A stretch of DNA of 64,000 nucleotides from Beaufortia kweichowensis. Lineage: Eukaryota; Chordata; Actinopteri; Cypriniformes; Gastromyzontidae. Shown here piece by piece: positions 35,541-47,899 of this stretch. Position numbers and translations under genes: made by a program. Location: assembly GCA_019155185.1 (NCBI GenBank), contig CM032816.1, forward strand, positions 6,426,510 to 6,490,509, written 5' to 3'. Below the pieces are notes generated by a model. It saw nothing but the letters and a program-made list of their open reading frames with translations, was not told where the DNA came from and made no database searches. How positions within the stretch are numbered: the stretch's first letter is position 1; every line of letters begins with the position of its first letter.

Positions 35541-38500
35541 TTATTTAAACTGGCTGACGGGGGCGGGGATTTTGATGTCCTGGCCTTTCTCCAGTCTCTT
35601 CTCGCACTCAATAAGATAGCTGACTCCATCGATCACAGTCTGAACCAGTTGGACCTGAGCACACGTTGAGACAGACAAAATGTTTTTCTAATTTTTAGTG
35701 ATGTGCACAATTAATTAATCATACATATTGTTGCACTTTCTTGTGCCCTACAGTTTCATACCACTGACCTCTGATTGGCCAAGCCTGTCCAGATTGGAAA
35801 TATCAAAAGTGCTTCCAACAGCTGCAGTGTCCACTCCTCCAGTCCCTCTCTTCTGAAGCCGCAGGTTATCCAGGATCTTAGGGAAACGGGGATCCTGCAG
35901 GAGAGAAGACATGTAATAAAGAATAATAAAATGTGAATTTTTAAGTAACTTTATGGTAGAATGATCTAGCACATTTTAAGAGACACATGATACTGGTTTA
36001 ACCTGATAACTGTTACCACATATTGAGCATACACATAAAATTGCACTACAATTTTAATTTTTAAAATTGTATTTACTTTTTATTTTATTTTTAAAACAAA
36101 ATTAACATTAACATTTTATTACTTTTTTATGTTTATTGGTATGAAAATTTGTCAAATATTTATTCTTTCTATCAATATATAGTTTGTCATGATTATATTA
36201 TAGTTAACAGGTTAATGAGAGACGTTTTGAGCACATCCCTAATATCTGGGATATGGCTATAAGTTTTATACAGAACTAATCATGTAGTTTTAGAAAGGCG
36301 ACCTTGCTGAGGCGAGGAAGGGTAACATGGACGCCAGCTCGTAGCCCTGTGCCCAGGTTTGATGGGCAGGTGAGGATGTAACCCAGTCGCTCGTTCCACA
36401 TGAATTCCCAACCTTTTTCCTGAATCAGTCTCTCAACCTGAAGGACACCAAAAATCAACAGGCTCTGGTGAGAATGATCCTAGAATGATATACATTGACT
36501 AAAAATAATCATCTAATTCCCTTTTAGAATATGCAACACGTACAATGACAAAGGCACACACATAAATGCGCGCAAATGAAAGTCTGGCAGGACAATCTGT
36601 TTACAACTGCATGTCCACAAAAGTATTTTTCTCTCCGTTGCAATAAACACAGCTGCAGAATCTCTCACAGAGCACATGTGTGTGATCTCACCTCCAGGAG
36701 ACCCCTGCAGAAACGCTCAAAGACCCTCTTCATGTTTCCACCCTTCTCCATGGAGATGACTCGAGTGTGGTCTTCCTCATTGATCCACACCAGGAAGGTT
36801 TTTTCATTGTTATGCCTGCCAATGAAAATCAATAAAAGTACATTTTTAACTAAACTAATATTTAGTCACTTTTTCTGTGCAGTATCAAAACTGAGGGGGA
36901 CTTTACACCTAAGGTTCCTTAAAGCCCAACAAAGCATTTCTCTGTGGATATCAGTGACCTCATTTCAATTTTGTCTCGGTCTCTAATGGTGTCTTCATGA
37001 CAGAATTGCTTTGTTAGCTAAAAAAGGCATCAGCGTATTAAATTAAAGGTAATCTCCAAATTGAGCCCGGCAACGTTAGGACACTTTCCTTGGCCACGTG
37101 CACAAAAGGATAAATAATGCAGATGTTACTGAGCCACTTTGTGATCAATATCAAGCTTTCAACTATTTCTGGGCGTAAGGCTACCCCAACAGAGGAAAGT
37201 TTTCTCATTGGAAGCTCACCAGATTCCTCTTGCGTCGGGCCAGTCACGTGCCATGCCTGCACATGTCAGCAGGGGTGACACCGGTTTATCGAACAGGAAG
37301 TGATCCTGGAGCAAAACAAACAGCATTCATCAACAAAAGCTCAATATAACTGTCAGCAAGAATCAGCTTTTACTAACCCAGTATCAAATGAACTCACATC
37401 AATAAGTTGTTGCTGCTCTTTATCGGTCATTTGAGTGAGGCTGTAGTATTTTCCTGTCAAATCTCCATGTAAACCTGCCAGGGCATCAACCACAACTCTC
37501 TCCACCTCCCGGCGCTCAGCACGGGTGCAGGCAGGAGGCAAACTCAAGCCTCGGATACTCCTACCTGTCCTGACTCGAGATGATAGCACGTACTTGTCAT
37601 CGAAGTGTCCGCCCCTTATCTGATGTAAAGAAAGCAGAACGTATCTTAACTCAATCAAAGTAATTTAACACTTCATCACAGTGGCTAGACATTGGCGACG
37701 TCACATATGAGGTATATTTTACATGTATATGTATGAATCAAAACCCTCCTACCTTACTAGAATCCAGGTCAGTGGGGTGTTTCATGGTGCAGGGGTCATA
37801 ACCATTGTGCCTTTCTTTGATGACTGGGTTAAAGATGTCAGCAAAGACCTGCATTAAAACATGTTTTATACACTTACAGTAAGTTCTCCATATATTGCCT
37901 TTTTGTCCTTTACAGATGCTGTTATATCATCTCACCTCATATGTCTCCTCATCTCCTGCCACCATGCCTACTGTCTTTATAAAAGGGTGGCCCGGGTTGT
38001 CCACACCTGTTTGGATGGCTTCGTCCAAAGTGTAACCATTCGGTGTGGATTTATCGCACAGCTTGGCATATACAGCCGGTGTCAGGTGACTGGCCATACA
38101 GTTATTGTGCTTCCGCAAATCTGGATATTCAGCACTGTTGAGAATAAGAGCTAAGCCTTAGGGTGACCAAAGTATTTTAAGAATAATTAGGGCAATGGCT
38201 GTGTCCTAAAACCTAGAGAGCTGTCTACCTAGAAAGCATTTTTGCCAACATATGATATGAACATGTCATAGATGTACCGTAATGACACTTTTGGAGCAGT
38301 AAACATTAAACAAAAATGTATGAGCTTCCAAGAGGCCACAACATTCTGCAGCCTCTGATTGTTACAGGTGAGAACAAGTCAATGTTTTATATGTATTCAC
38401 TCAATATTCAGTTTTTTGTGTGTTTGCATTGTTAGTTTAAAAATTATTTTGTTTGGACCTACACAACATCATGTAACATTTTATTTTCATACATGCGTAT

Positions 38501-39299
38501 AACTCGTTGCAGATGCACAGTTAACCTGCACTCGAGTATTCATGGACCGTTCCAATATGGCGGACGACTTACATATAGCGGCCCATTGAAACAGCCGCCC
38601 GCATAGACTGTATATATATTTGGCATTTGAATAGACATCTCTAGATTTTAAGACACATCCACTGTTCATCCAGTAATGACAATAAAAATAAAAATGTTTT
38701 ATAAAAACACAGATGCATCCGTACACGTGAAGCAATTTGTAAATAATATGCTATATGTGTATATAAAAAAAGTACTTTTACTATACGGCATAATATAGGT
38801 GAATATATATGAGCAAATTATATGAAAAATGTAGTTTTGTAAAAACTACATAATCTACAAAATCGTTTCGTAGCTAAATTTTAATCGTTTACGTTTTGTA
38901 TTCACGTACATATAATACAATATAATATAATATAATACAATACAATATAATCGCCATACGACCAGGGGCGGTGTCACAATGACAACGTGTCATTCAGTAA
39001 CGCAGAATCAATACACGCTTTCAACGCCTACTTAGGCATTTCTGCACTACAAAACACAGTCTGTCTTCCATTTCAATGCACTGTTGGGATATTAGATGCA
39101 CAATACGATATATCTGGTCAGCGTATAACGTATATAGCTGTAGATACCTGGGAGGATAGACTCTCCGCACGCGCTCTCCCGCACTGACATGCTGCTCTCT
39201 ATTGATGAAGAATCCCACAGTCAGAGAACCCGCACCGACCAGCGACAAGATGCCCACCTTCCTCTTACTGGAAAAAATCCTTGCGAAGCTGCCTGCCAT
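35541..39299 (-). CDS. ckmt1: creatine kinase, ubiquitous mitochondrial
   Basis: Intermembrane-space octameric kinase that transfers phosphate between ATP and creatine (family knowledge). Nine coding exons: 39299-39148, 38134-37936, 37848-37753, 37619-37398, 37305-37220, 36815-36692, 36437-36303, 35894-35769, 35654-35541. The protein is 417 aa, the same as human CKMT1. The N-terminus MAGSFARIFSSKRKVG is a mitochondrial presequence; the mature part begins near the ASERRR-like SAGERVRR. Signatures: HNNCMASHLTPAVYAKL; the guanidino-kinase arginine segment VLSSRVRTGRSIRG; WINEEDHTRVISMEKGG; and the active-site cysteine in ILTCPSNLGTGLRAG (36303-36437). The C-terminus is basic and Lys-rich, as expected for cardiolipin binding. 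Intron 1 is about 1 kb; the intron between 35894 and 36303 carries an interspersed repeat. The first AATAAA on the coding strand overlaps the stop codon. Confidence 0.97.
36000..36190 (+). repeat. interspersed repeat copy 1 (ckmt1 intron)
   Basis: Begins ACCTGATAACTGTTACCACA, then TATTGAGCATACACAT, and ends AATATATAGTTTGTCAT. It matches 57591-57825 in the same + orientation with gaps. It is AT-rich, has no ORF, and the family is unknown to me. Confidence 0.65.
38910..38955. repeat. AT-rich tandem (TATAA/TACAA)n in ckmt1 intron 1
   Basis: Irregular repeats of ATAATACAATATAATATAAT-type pentamers, a low-complexity microsatellite. Confidence 0.7.
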
Positions 39300-39680
39300 T
39301 GTAACCCTACAAAACAGAAACCACCAGGTGAAGAATACGGACAGATTGTGGAATCGGTCAGGATGCAGGGGAATGCTGCGGATATGTATACCCTCCTCCA
39401 AGCAGAATAGCTGGCCGATCCCTCCTCCCCTTCTTACACTGAGACTAAAGATGATTCATAAATGAGATCGGTGCGGATTTTCCCACCGCTCGCACTAAAA
39501 CAACTATTTATTTACATCTACATTTGTTTATTCACATACTGTTTTTTATTAGGATATAAACATTGACAAGATTACAGTACTAAATGTTAATAATAAATGT
39601 GTCGAAATGTGACTGTTGTACGTGACATTGAACCCTATTGGCTGCGAGCTTTACCTGTAATGTAAAAAACAGCAGCGGCA

Positions 39681-39692
39681 CGCGCATGCGCA
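39681..39692 (-). promoter_or_regulatory. ckmt1: NRF1 binding palindrome upstream of ckmt1
   Basis: CGCGCATGCGCA fits the NRF1 consensus YGCGCAYGCGCR. It is followed at once by ATTGG, a CCAAT box on the - strand, and a CCGCGG. The cluster is about 380 bp upstream of the ckmt1 ATG in a GC-rich island. NRF1 drives many nuclear genes for mitochondrial proteins, which fits this product. Confidence 0.65.
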
Positions 39693-39729
39693 TTGGGCCG
39701 CGGAGATGACGAGCACGCACTGTATGTAC

Positions 39730-42354
39730 TGTAGCCTTTTATACATTATGTGGTTATTTTGACTATACCGTAGTGTAAGTTTTATAACATAGTGCAATAT
39801 GTTTATTTATTTATTTTTTACCAATTTTACCTACTAATGGCATACATTACAGCCGTAACTCAGACAAGAACTGGACCAGAACCAATTTGCTATCTGGGTT
39901 GTCCTGTGCTCTGTGTATAAGGCCTGACCTTTGAGATTCAGAGCATTCACTGGCCTTAGTGGAAATGATAATCCTTCCACCCAGATACTTTTCAAAAGTC
40001 ATGTGTAATAAACAAGAGATTTACTGTTGGCAATAACTAAACCAAAGCCTCTATAATAATCCTGTTCTGTTCTGCAAAACATGTTGGTCCTTATTGTAAG
40101 AATTGTTTGAAAAAAATGGAATAAATCTGCAGCGCATAAGAGACTATATAACAGACAAAGCGCCCCAGCTACAGCGTAGTAAGATATAATACAATCTGTA
40201 CATTAAACATGCATATTTAAAATGAAATGATAAAACTTACCAGGTCAAATAAACTTTGCAATTAGTTTACTGTACAACAAAGTCGTTTTACTGTATCTTC
40301 TGAAGCAGGAACCAGGTAAAAGGGCAATGTTGCTTTAGACAGAGAGGTTGAGCAAAGATAGGTGTGGCCTTTTATTATAATGCCACAAGGTTAAGACTTC
40401 CTCTGTTTAAAGTGTCCAATAGTAATTTTGAAAGAAATGCCACTGTAATGCACTGGTATACTGTGCCGTTCATTCATTGGATGGTTAATGCTGCTGGGAG
40501 CAAAATCCTAACTGGGTTTCTTATCTATATCTGTTGTCATAAGAGCTGCCATACAATAGGCTGGCCAAGAGATAATGTATCAAAGATCAAAGATCACTCT
40601 GAAACCTTGTTAAATTGCAGGTCGCAAAAACGTCTACGTCAATACACTGATATACTCACAGTCAACTAAACTAATCAACTGTGCAAGACTACACTATGCA
40701 AAAGAAAAGCAAATTTACATTTTGTCTAACAAATCTGGATCACCACTCACTTTCATTGTATGGAAAATAACATTGTTCAACATGATCCCTATAGTTTTTT
40801 TAACAATCTTTAAATAGAAATATAAACACAGGTATATTTCAGGTACTTTCAGGTATATTGATAATAATATTTAAATACACTAATATAGCTGGCCTGAATA
40901 AAAGTTTTGTAAGTCAGACTTCGCATAAATGTATACTATTTTTGTTAAAGTATACATTTTTATTTAGATCAAATCCCATGTCAAAAAACTTGTCAAAGTT
41001 GTAAAGTAAGCAAAATTATGAACGTTTAATTTGATACATGTACATAATGCATACATGATAAATATAACCTAATTTATTTTGAAAATGTCACAAAAGTGAA
41101 TCTCAGAAAATGTTTTGCTGCGTTACAGCTCCCCCTGTTGGAATTATTCTGTAGTATACCAACATTGCAAGCCTCTGTAAATTTTATTTAAGTTAAACGC
41201 ACCACAAGGAGGGGCTACTTTCTCAAAGGCAACAACTAAAACAAATGATACTACCCCTGCCCTAAACTTTACTTCTACATATTTTTTCCAGATCAGGTCA
41301 GATCGCATTCCACAGAACAACAACCTGAGCCCGACTTCAGTCACCACCTGCTTTTCTGCTTTTGCAGTCAGTGTCATATTACTAGCCACTGGCCAGACCA
41401 TAAACAAACAAACACCGACCGGAAGTTAACTTCAGGCCAGGAGCGTGTCCGATGAAACCGTTTACGTGAATGTGTCCACATACAGAATATTAACACAATG
41501 GATTCTTGGCTCCAATTTCAGCTGCTGCTTCAGTCTGATGGTTCAGTATGGTTATCCATATGTAAATTGTGGTTAGAAAATTTTCTTAGCTTGTATTTTT
41601 TTCCCCACTATTGTTTGCATTTTGAGGGTCACAGTTGTTTGTTTACCAACATTCTTCAAAATATTTTCTTTTGTGTTCTGCAGAAGAAAGAAAGTCATAC
41701 AGGTTTGAAATAACATGAGGGTGAATAAATGATTAAAGATTTTTTGCTGAACTCTCCCTATTATTAATATATCTAAATAACATTAGTTATATTTGGAATG
41801 TTCTGAAAATGATATTCATACAGTACATATAATATATGTTTGGATAAGTGCTGCTATTTACGGTACTAATTTCTCTGCATTCATAATATAAATGTTATGC
41901 ATCATGCAATCTATGATGAGTGAAAAGGAAATAAAATAATGAAATAAAATAATTAATTTTTTGTGAGCTACTCCTCCTTTTTAAGTTATTAACTAAACAT
42001 TGTATTTTTTTTACAACAACCACTCATTGCTTGTAGCAGCATGTCCTCGGGCAGACACAGATCAGTTGTGCCACACTGTGTATAGTCAACATGACAGGCG
42101 ATGTGAGTTTTTGTAAAGATACACTCCTCAAACGGTCACATTGTTACCTTTACAATAGACTGGCATGTGCTAGAAATGTAAAATATAATGTGATTTGACA
42201 TGTTAGACATAATAATTATTATAAATACACAAAATTTTTTGGCGTATCAGAGTTAATACACCAACTTACTACTAGTATTAAGTGAGGAATTGCTCATGAA
42301 GTATATCAAAGTGTCAGACAGTCTTAAGGAACTTTAAAACCTTCCTTTACCCCC
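39730..42354. other. intergenic region ckmt1-ahcyl2-like
   Basis: About 2.6 kb between divergent genes. No supported gene. It holds the cyprinid repeat at 41641-41760 and otherwise AT-rich sequence; the longest ORFs are about 100 codons without recognisable motifs. Confidence 0.5.
41641..41760 (+). mobile_element. cyprinid interspersed repeat (non-autonomous DNA element)
   Basis: Contains the phrases GTTTACCAACATTCTTCAAA, TTTTGTGTTCTGCAGAAG, AAAGTCATACAGGTTTG and ACATGAGGGTGAATAAATGA, ending GAACTCTCCCTA. I recognise this order from a very abundant zebrafish/carp repeat. It is non-coding. Confidence 0.75.
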
Positions 42355-42498
42355 ATGACATTCACATTCTCTGTTTCCACAATCAGTTTTCATGAAGGTA
42401 CTGTTTATACACCTTTACACACCAAACACACTCATTCTCTAGAACCTCACAGCAGAGGACATTCATATGAACGACAGTCTCTGAAAGACACCAACAAA

Positions 42499-45400
42499 AT
42501 GGAAGAAAACCCCCATAATGCTGAAGCTGCCATCTCAACTGCTCTTGAATCAGCTGGAGATGGAGATTCTTCACAGCCGCTGAAAATCGGTACAAAGTTA
42601 CTGAGGATGCTGGAGGTGGCGACCAGCTGGCCGTCTGCGCTTGAACAAATGCAGAACAGTGAAGACGTGTTTGATACAAATGATGGAGCTGTCAGTGAAG
42701 CGCCAAGGACGAAACGAGGTGCCTCTGTAGATGAAAAGGTACTTTTACAATAGATTTTAAACAAAGTATTTAGAAAGACAATATGATAACATAAACTAAA
42801 AGTAATTCTTACACATTAACATGTACGTGTGTATGAGGTAATGGTTAAATATATGAGCTGGTTTATCATCCCTGGTTGCTCCAAACGGAAGGTCATTTAG
42901 TAAGAGAACTACAAGTCGAACATGTCTGCTAAATGATGTGTGACCAAATAACCAGGTTTTTGACGTCATCAGCCTCTCTGAACAGAATCGTGTACACAGG
43001 TACATTTACAGAACACTGCACTCGCATCCATTCAGTAGCGGCTCAGTGGCACCAGGTCAGAATTAATAAATGACTCCCCTTGCAAGAACTTTCGTGACCT
43101 CTGAGGCTGTAATCATTAAGTCACGTGATCTAAGAGAGTCGTAATTGTCTTGAATATATTGTGAGGGTTTTGCTCTCACAGTGTAGAATTTCTCCTGATC
43201 ATGCCACTCACATAATGGCAAGAAAGCTTTTGTTATAGTTCAACACTTAAATGCTTGTGTGGGATAGATTCAACTCAGTTCCCAGCGGATCGGACACCAT
43301 GAGGAAAGTCTATAGCCTGGTCAGTCTCACTAAAAACAGGGATCCTAAAGATGCTGTGTTATCTCTTAACGTCAAGGTATTTGTTACAGTATCTTTGAGA
43401 CCGAAGTTGCACCTTAACTTTGTTATTGTCGGTTTTAGGAAGATCTATTTGTTGTGTTAATTGTAAAAGTTTTATATTATTTAGTATTAAGTCGTCATTC
43501 TGTAGAAGATGTTTAAATGATGTGATATTGCTAACACTATAGTGAAATGTGGAAAGTTTTTTATTACCAGCCTTTAAGTTTATCATTATGTATTAAGGGT
43601 ACATTTTTATTATTTTTATAGACAAAGTAGTTCAGTGTGTAGGTACACTTCCATCACAGCTCACAATATACCTCTGAAGTTTATAGACAAATATAAGACA
43701 AATGAAGTTTTTTTTTAGTTGTTTGTTAAACGTTTATATAAAGTATGTGCAAGTGTTAAATTAACATGACTGTAATAGATATGAGGATTAAAGGGTTCAA
43801 ATGATTAAATTATTTTAAAATAATATAATTATCAAGAATATAATATTATAAATAATATTATTATTTTATGATGTTGTTTTATGACACAAAATAGTTACAG
43901 TACATTTGCATTCGATATCAAAAAACTTTTTTGATCGTGGATAAATCACAAGTGTAATTTTTTTATAGCAAATCCAATATCCTGAACAGACACGAGAATT
44001 CAACAGTCGATTAACCAAGACTGGTCGTCGCTCTCTGTCTCACTCCATTTCTCATTCATCTGCAGACAGCAACAGCTCAGGTAGATGACAGACAAAATCA
44101 GATTCATATTCTAAATATTTACTTCAAACTGAGAATTGAAAACATTTTTTTTTGGTAGTTTCTTAGTCTTATTAAATCACAGTAAATGATTTTAGTTTTT
44201 TTATGTTGTAGGAGACTTCGATGCAGAATTTGCAGAGGGTGATGTTTCTACTCGAGACCGGCACCAGCTTAACTCCAAAGGAAACAGTGATTTCTGCATT
44301 AAAAACATCAAGCTGGCTGAGTTTGGTCGTCGAGAGATACAGCTTGCAGAGGAAGGTATGTTTAATATAAGATAATATCAAGCTATATATATGACAAATA
44401 ATAAAAGTCATGGATTTTTCTGTATGTTTTTGTGTTAAAGAGATGACAGCACTAATGGCCCTTAGAAAAGCAGCCCATGGAGAAAAGCCACTGGCAGGAG
44501 CTAAAATAATTGGCTGTACTCATGTAACAGCCCAAACAGCTGTAAGTGTCATATAATATCCCTCCACTGCATTGCATTGCATTGCATAACTATGTTTTGT
44601 TTCAACAATGAAGTTTGTTGTAGTCTTCCTGCAAATAATGCTGATAAGAATGTTTTCTCAACAGGTGTTGTTTGAGACCCTGGCAGCGTTAGGAGCTCAG
44701 TGCAGGTGGGCGGCCTGCAATATTTTCTCCACCCAGAATGAAGTGGCAGCTGCTTTAGCTGAGCAAGGTATAAGAGCTGCTCTTACTATCTCTAATGTTC
44801 ATTATTTTGTGTATTATATACGTTTAGACACAATTGACTGTTTCTCATGATCTTAAAAATCTTTTAATGTGAAGGTGTATATTTCAATGTTTGAAATTAC
44901 TTTTGTAGACAAAAACATAATTGTGCCAACACATTCTTTTCATTCATTAGAAAACTAAAATGTTTAGAGTTTTTGAAAAATATCTAGTCTAGTATAGATA
45001 GAAATTCCCTCAGTTTAGTTTTAAAAGCTTCTCAGGTTGAGACCTCAAGACCCTGGTTGATAAAATGCCAAAAGTATGAGTTTACAAATTTTAGACAGTG
45101 ATGATCAAATATAATGTGTTTCAATGGCAGATTTTCCAGTATTTGCATGGAAGGGGGAATCTGAGGATGATTTCTGGTGGTGTATCGATCGTTGTGTCAA
45201 TCTGGAGGGCTGGGAGCCAAACATGGTATAAATCAGGTGATATGAGACCACTTCCCATCATATTGTACTATAGTCCAACAGTCTTTTCATCTTTAGATCC
45301 TTGATGATGGAGGAGATATGACCCACTGGATTTACAAGAAATACCCTCACCTGTTCAAGAAAGTCAAGGGTATTGTTGAAGAGAGTATCACTGGCATTCA

Positions 45401-47676
45401 CAGGTTTCGTTTGATTTTCATTCAGATATAAATAGAAAAGCTATACGGCACACAGTAATTGATATATTAAAAATCCTGCTGTTTTGTGTAACAATTATGA
45501 TCTGCAGGCTTCATCACCTGTCCAAAGGCGGAAAGCTGTGTGTGCCGGCCATAAATGTCAATGACTCCGTTACAAAGCAGAAGTTTGACAACCTTTACTG
45601 CTGCAGGGAGTCCATTCTCGATAGGTAAGAAGTGGTTACACATTTGCCTAACAATGATCACTGTGTGATTGTGGTATTAGATAGAAATGCCTAAATCGCT
45701 TTCATTCACACAGTCTCAAAAAGACAGCTGATGTCATGTTTGGAGGGAAGCAGGTGGTTGTATGTGGATATGGAGAGGTGAGTCACATCACCTGTGCTGC
45801 ATTCAATTCACTTTAATGAAAAATAAATGCACTTAAGAACAATCACTGTCACCTGCTTTAGTTTAATAATGACCCTGTTTGTGTGTGTGTGTGAATATTG
45901 ATGCATACAGGTGGGAAAAGGTTGCTCTGCTGCTTTGAAATCAATGGGATCTCTTGTGTGTGTAACAGAGATTGACCCCATCTGTGCTTTACAAGCATGG
46001 TAAGACAATATTTAAAGGATTAGAATTATAGTTTGCCACAATTGACCAATCAGAATGGAATATTCCAAAAAGCTGTATAATAATAATTTGACATCCAATC
46101 GTATCTTGCCTAGCATGGATGGCTTTCGACTGGTCAGACTCAGCGATGTTATTAGACAAGTGGACATTGTTATTACCTGCACAGGCATGTTCTACCACAT
46201 CATGAATAAATCACTGTTATTACTGTACTATCTTTACACTTTTTTTGCTTTCTCACTTTCTCTAGGTAATAAAAACGTGGTTGTGAGGGAACACATGGAC
46301 CTAATGAAAAATGGCTGCATCGTTTGTAACATGGGACGGTCCAATACAGAAATCGATGTGGTAGGATCATGTAGAAAACACTTGATTATGTTTTTTACAA
46401 ATTAAAGCTTGTGATTTAAAGATTTGAATGAATGCGGATTTGTGTTCAGGCAAGTTTGGGAGGTCCGGATTTGGTGTGGCAGCATGTGAGAGAACAGGTG
46501 GACCACATTGTTTGGCCTGATGGCAAGAGAATCATTCTTCTAGCAGAGGTGGGAGAAAACATTGAAAAATAAACAAAAAAAGCACAATGCATGTGGAACA
46601 TAATTTATGCATGTGTATCTAATGAAAAAATATTTGTATGTTCATATAAAATCATACAGTTATGAGAAAAAGCAAAAATGAAGAATGAACTGGGGCAGAT
46701 CTCACTAAAATGTACATATAAGATCATACAGATTCATACAAATTAACTACCTTGTAAAATTATTATGAGATTGTGTGCGTTGGATCGTCACATTCTTAAA
46801 AACATTAACCCTAATCCTAAAACAACACTTATAGGCATGCCGTTCCAAGAACATGTGTTCTTTGTGTAAACACATCTACAAGTAATCTTTCCGTCCCACA
46901 TGTCATATTGGTGATTACTATTACTGACAGAGTTACTGTTTGACTATATTTGGTTTCAGGGCCGTGTTCTTAATCTGAGCTGCTCAACTGTACCAATATA
47001 TGTGCTTTCCATCACAGCCACTACACAGGTATGTGTGCAGTCAGCTCATACTGAAATAAAGTTTCCTGACGTTGGTAGCCTAAAGGCTAAGATTATTCTG
47101 TCATTAATTAGCCCAAATATTAAAGATCAAATAGGTAGAATTATGAAATTTTTAAAGGGATATTTACAGAGTAATAGAATGTAATGGGTGTATTATGGTG
47201 TATAATAGTTCTTTTTTTCATGTTTTGAATGCTTCCCATGTTAGCATGCTTTGTTTTCTCTATGTTTTAGGCGTTGGCATTGATTGAGCTCTTCAATGCC
47301 CCCGATGGGCGTTACAAACAAGATGTCTACCTTCTTCCCAAGAAACTGGGTACGAATTGCATGATAACCATTACCAGGAATTAGCTTCACATTTATACAA
47401 TATATAATTCAGATTAATCTTCTTGCCAATACATTACAACATATTTTGTGTACCAGATGAGTATGTTGCAAGCCTGCACCTCCAGACCTTTGACGCACAC
47501 CTGACTGAGCTCACGGATGATCAAGCCAAATATCTGGGCTTGAGTAAATACGGACCCTTCAAGCCCAGTTATTACAGGTGACAAATGATTTTTTAAGCAT
47601 ACTGTGTCCAAATTATTATTATTATATGGATGAATAGGAAATGTGACATGTTTGTGTTTTTGTCTTTAGATATTAA
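42499..47676 (+). CDS. ahcyl2: adenosylhomocysteinase-like protein 2 (long-IRBIT) paralogue
   Basis: AHCYL proteins resemble SAH hydrolase but act as regulators of IP3 receptors and bicarbonate transporters (family knowledge). Seventeen exons: 42499-42738, 43969-44080, 44212-44355, 44441-44541, 44665-44767, 45131-45225, 45297-45403, 45508-45624, 45714-45777, 45911-45999, 46114-46184, 46266-46360, 46450-46548, 46960-47028, 47271-47349, 47457-47577, 47670-47676. 570 aa. Exon 1 ends with DGAVSEAPRTKRG, closer to AHCYL2 than AHCYL1, hence the symbol. The regulatory serine cluster GRRSLSHSISHSSADS is kept, but the following acidic Ser/Thr stretch of AHCYL1/2 is shortened. The NAD-fold GYGEVGKG, the CNMGRSNTEIDV loop and the terminal YYRY are intact. 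The start at 42499 has a strong Kozak (A at -3, G at +4); an in-frame ATG at 42355 could add 48 residues but has weak context. The intron at 46185 begins with GC. Confidence 0.93.
43299..43376 (+). CDS. ahcyl2: alternative first coding exon of the ahcyl2-like gene
   Basis: ATG in good context (CACCATGAG) opens 26 codons (MRKVYSLVSLTKNRDPKDAV...) that end exactly at AAG|GTATTT in phase 0, the phase needed to join the common exon at 43969. This would replace the 80 residues of exon 1 and give a protein of about 516 aa. It cannot be an internal exon, since the sequence just before the ATG reads into a stop in phase 0. AHCYL2 genes are known to use alternative N-termini. No transcript evidence is available here. 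Confidence 0.6.
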
Positions 47677-47880
47677 ATTAGATGGAGATCATAAGCAAAC
47701 CTTCATATTTTATAAAACGGATCTATGAGAACTTGACTTTTACAAGGTTGTCCAGTGCAAATACCATCAATACATCTGCTGTTTTCTGTTTTCTTCACGA
47801 GCATCCTCAGGTGTTTTTTTCTGTCCTGTCTAATCAAAAACAAATGTAGAAAAATTATTTACTAACTTGCATAAGTCTCT

Positions 47881-47886
47881 AATAAA
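47881..47886 (+). terminator. ahcyl2: ahcyl2-like polyadenylation signal
   Basis: AATAAA 205 nt after the stop codon. Confidence 0.65.
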
Positions 47887-47899
47887 ATGCCTAAAGAAA

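Noticed and set aside
37861..38154. 97-codon + strand ORF opposite ckmt1
   Set aside because: Antisense shadow of a ckmt1 exon.
42355..42498. In-frame upstream ATG for the ahcyl2-like protein
   Set aside because: Weak context (C at -3) and no similarity of the 48 extra residues to the family; kept only as a possibility in the gene entry.
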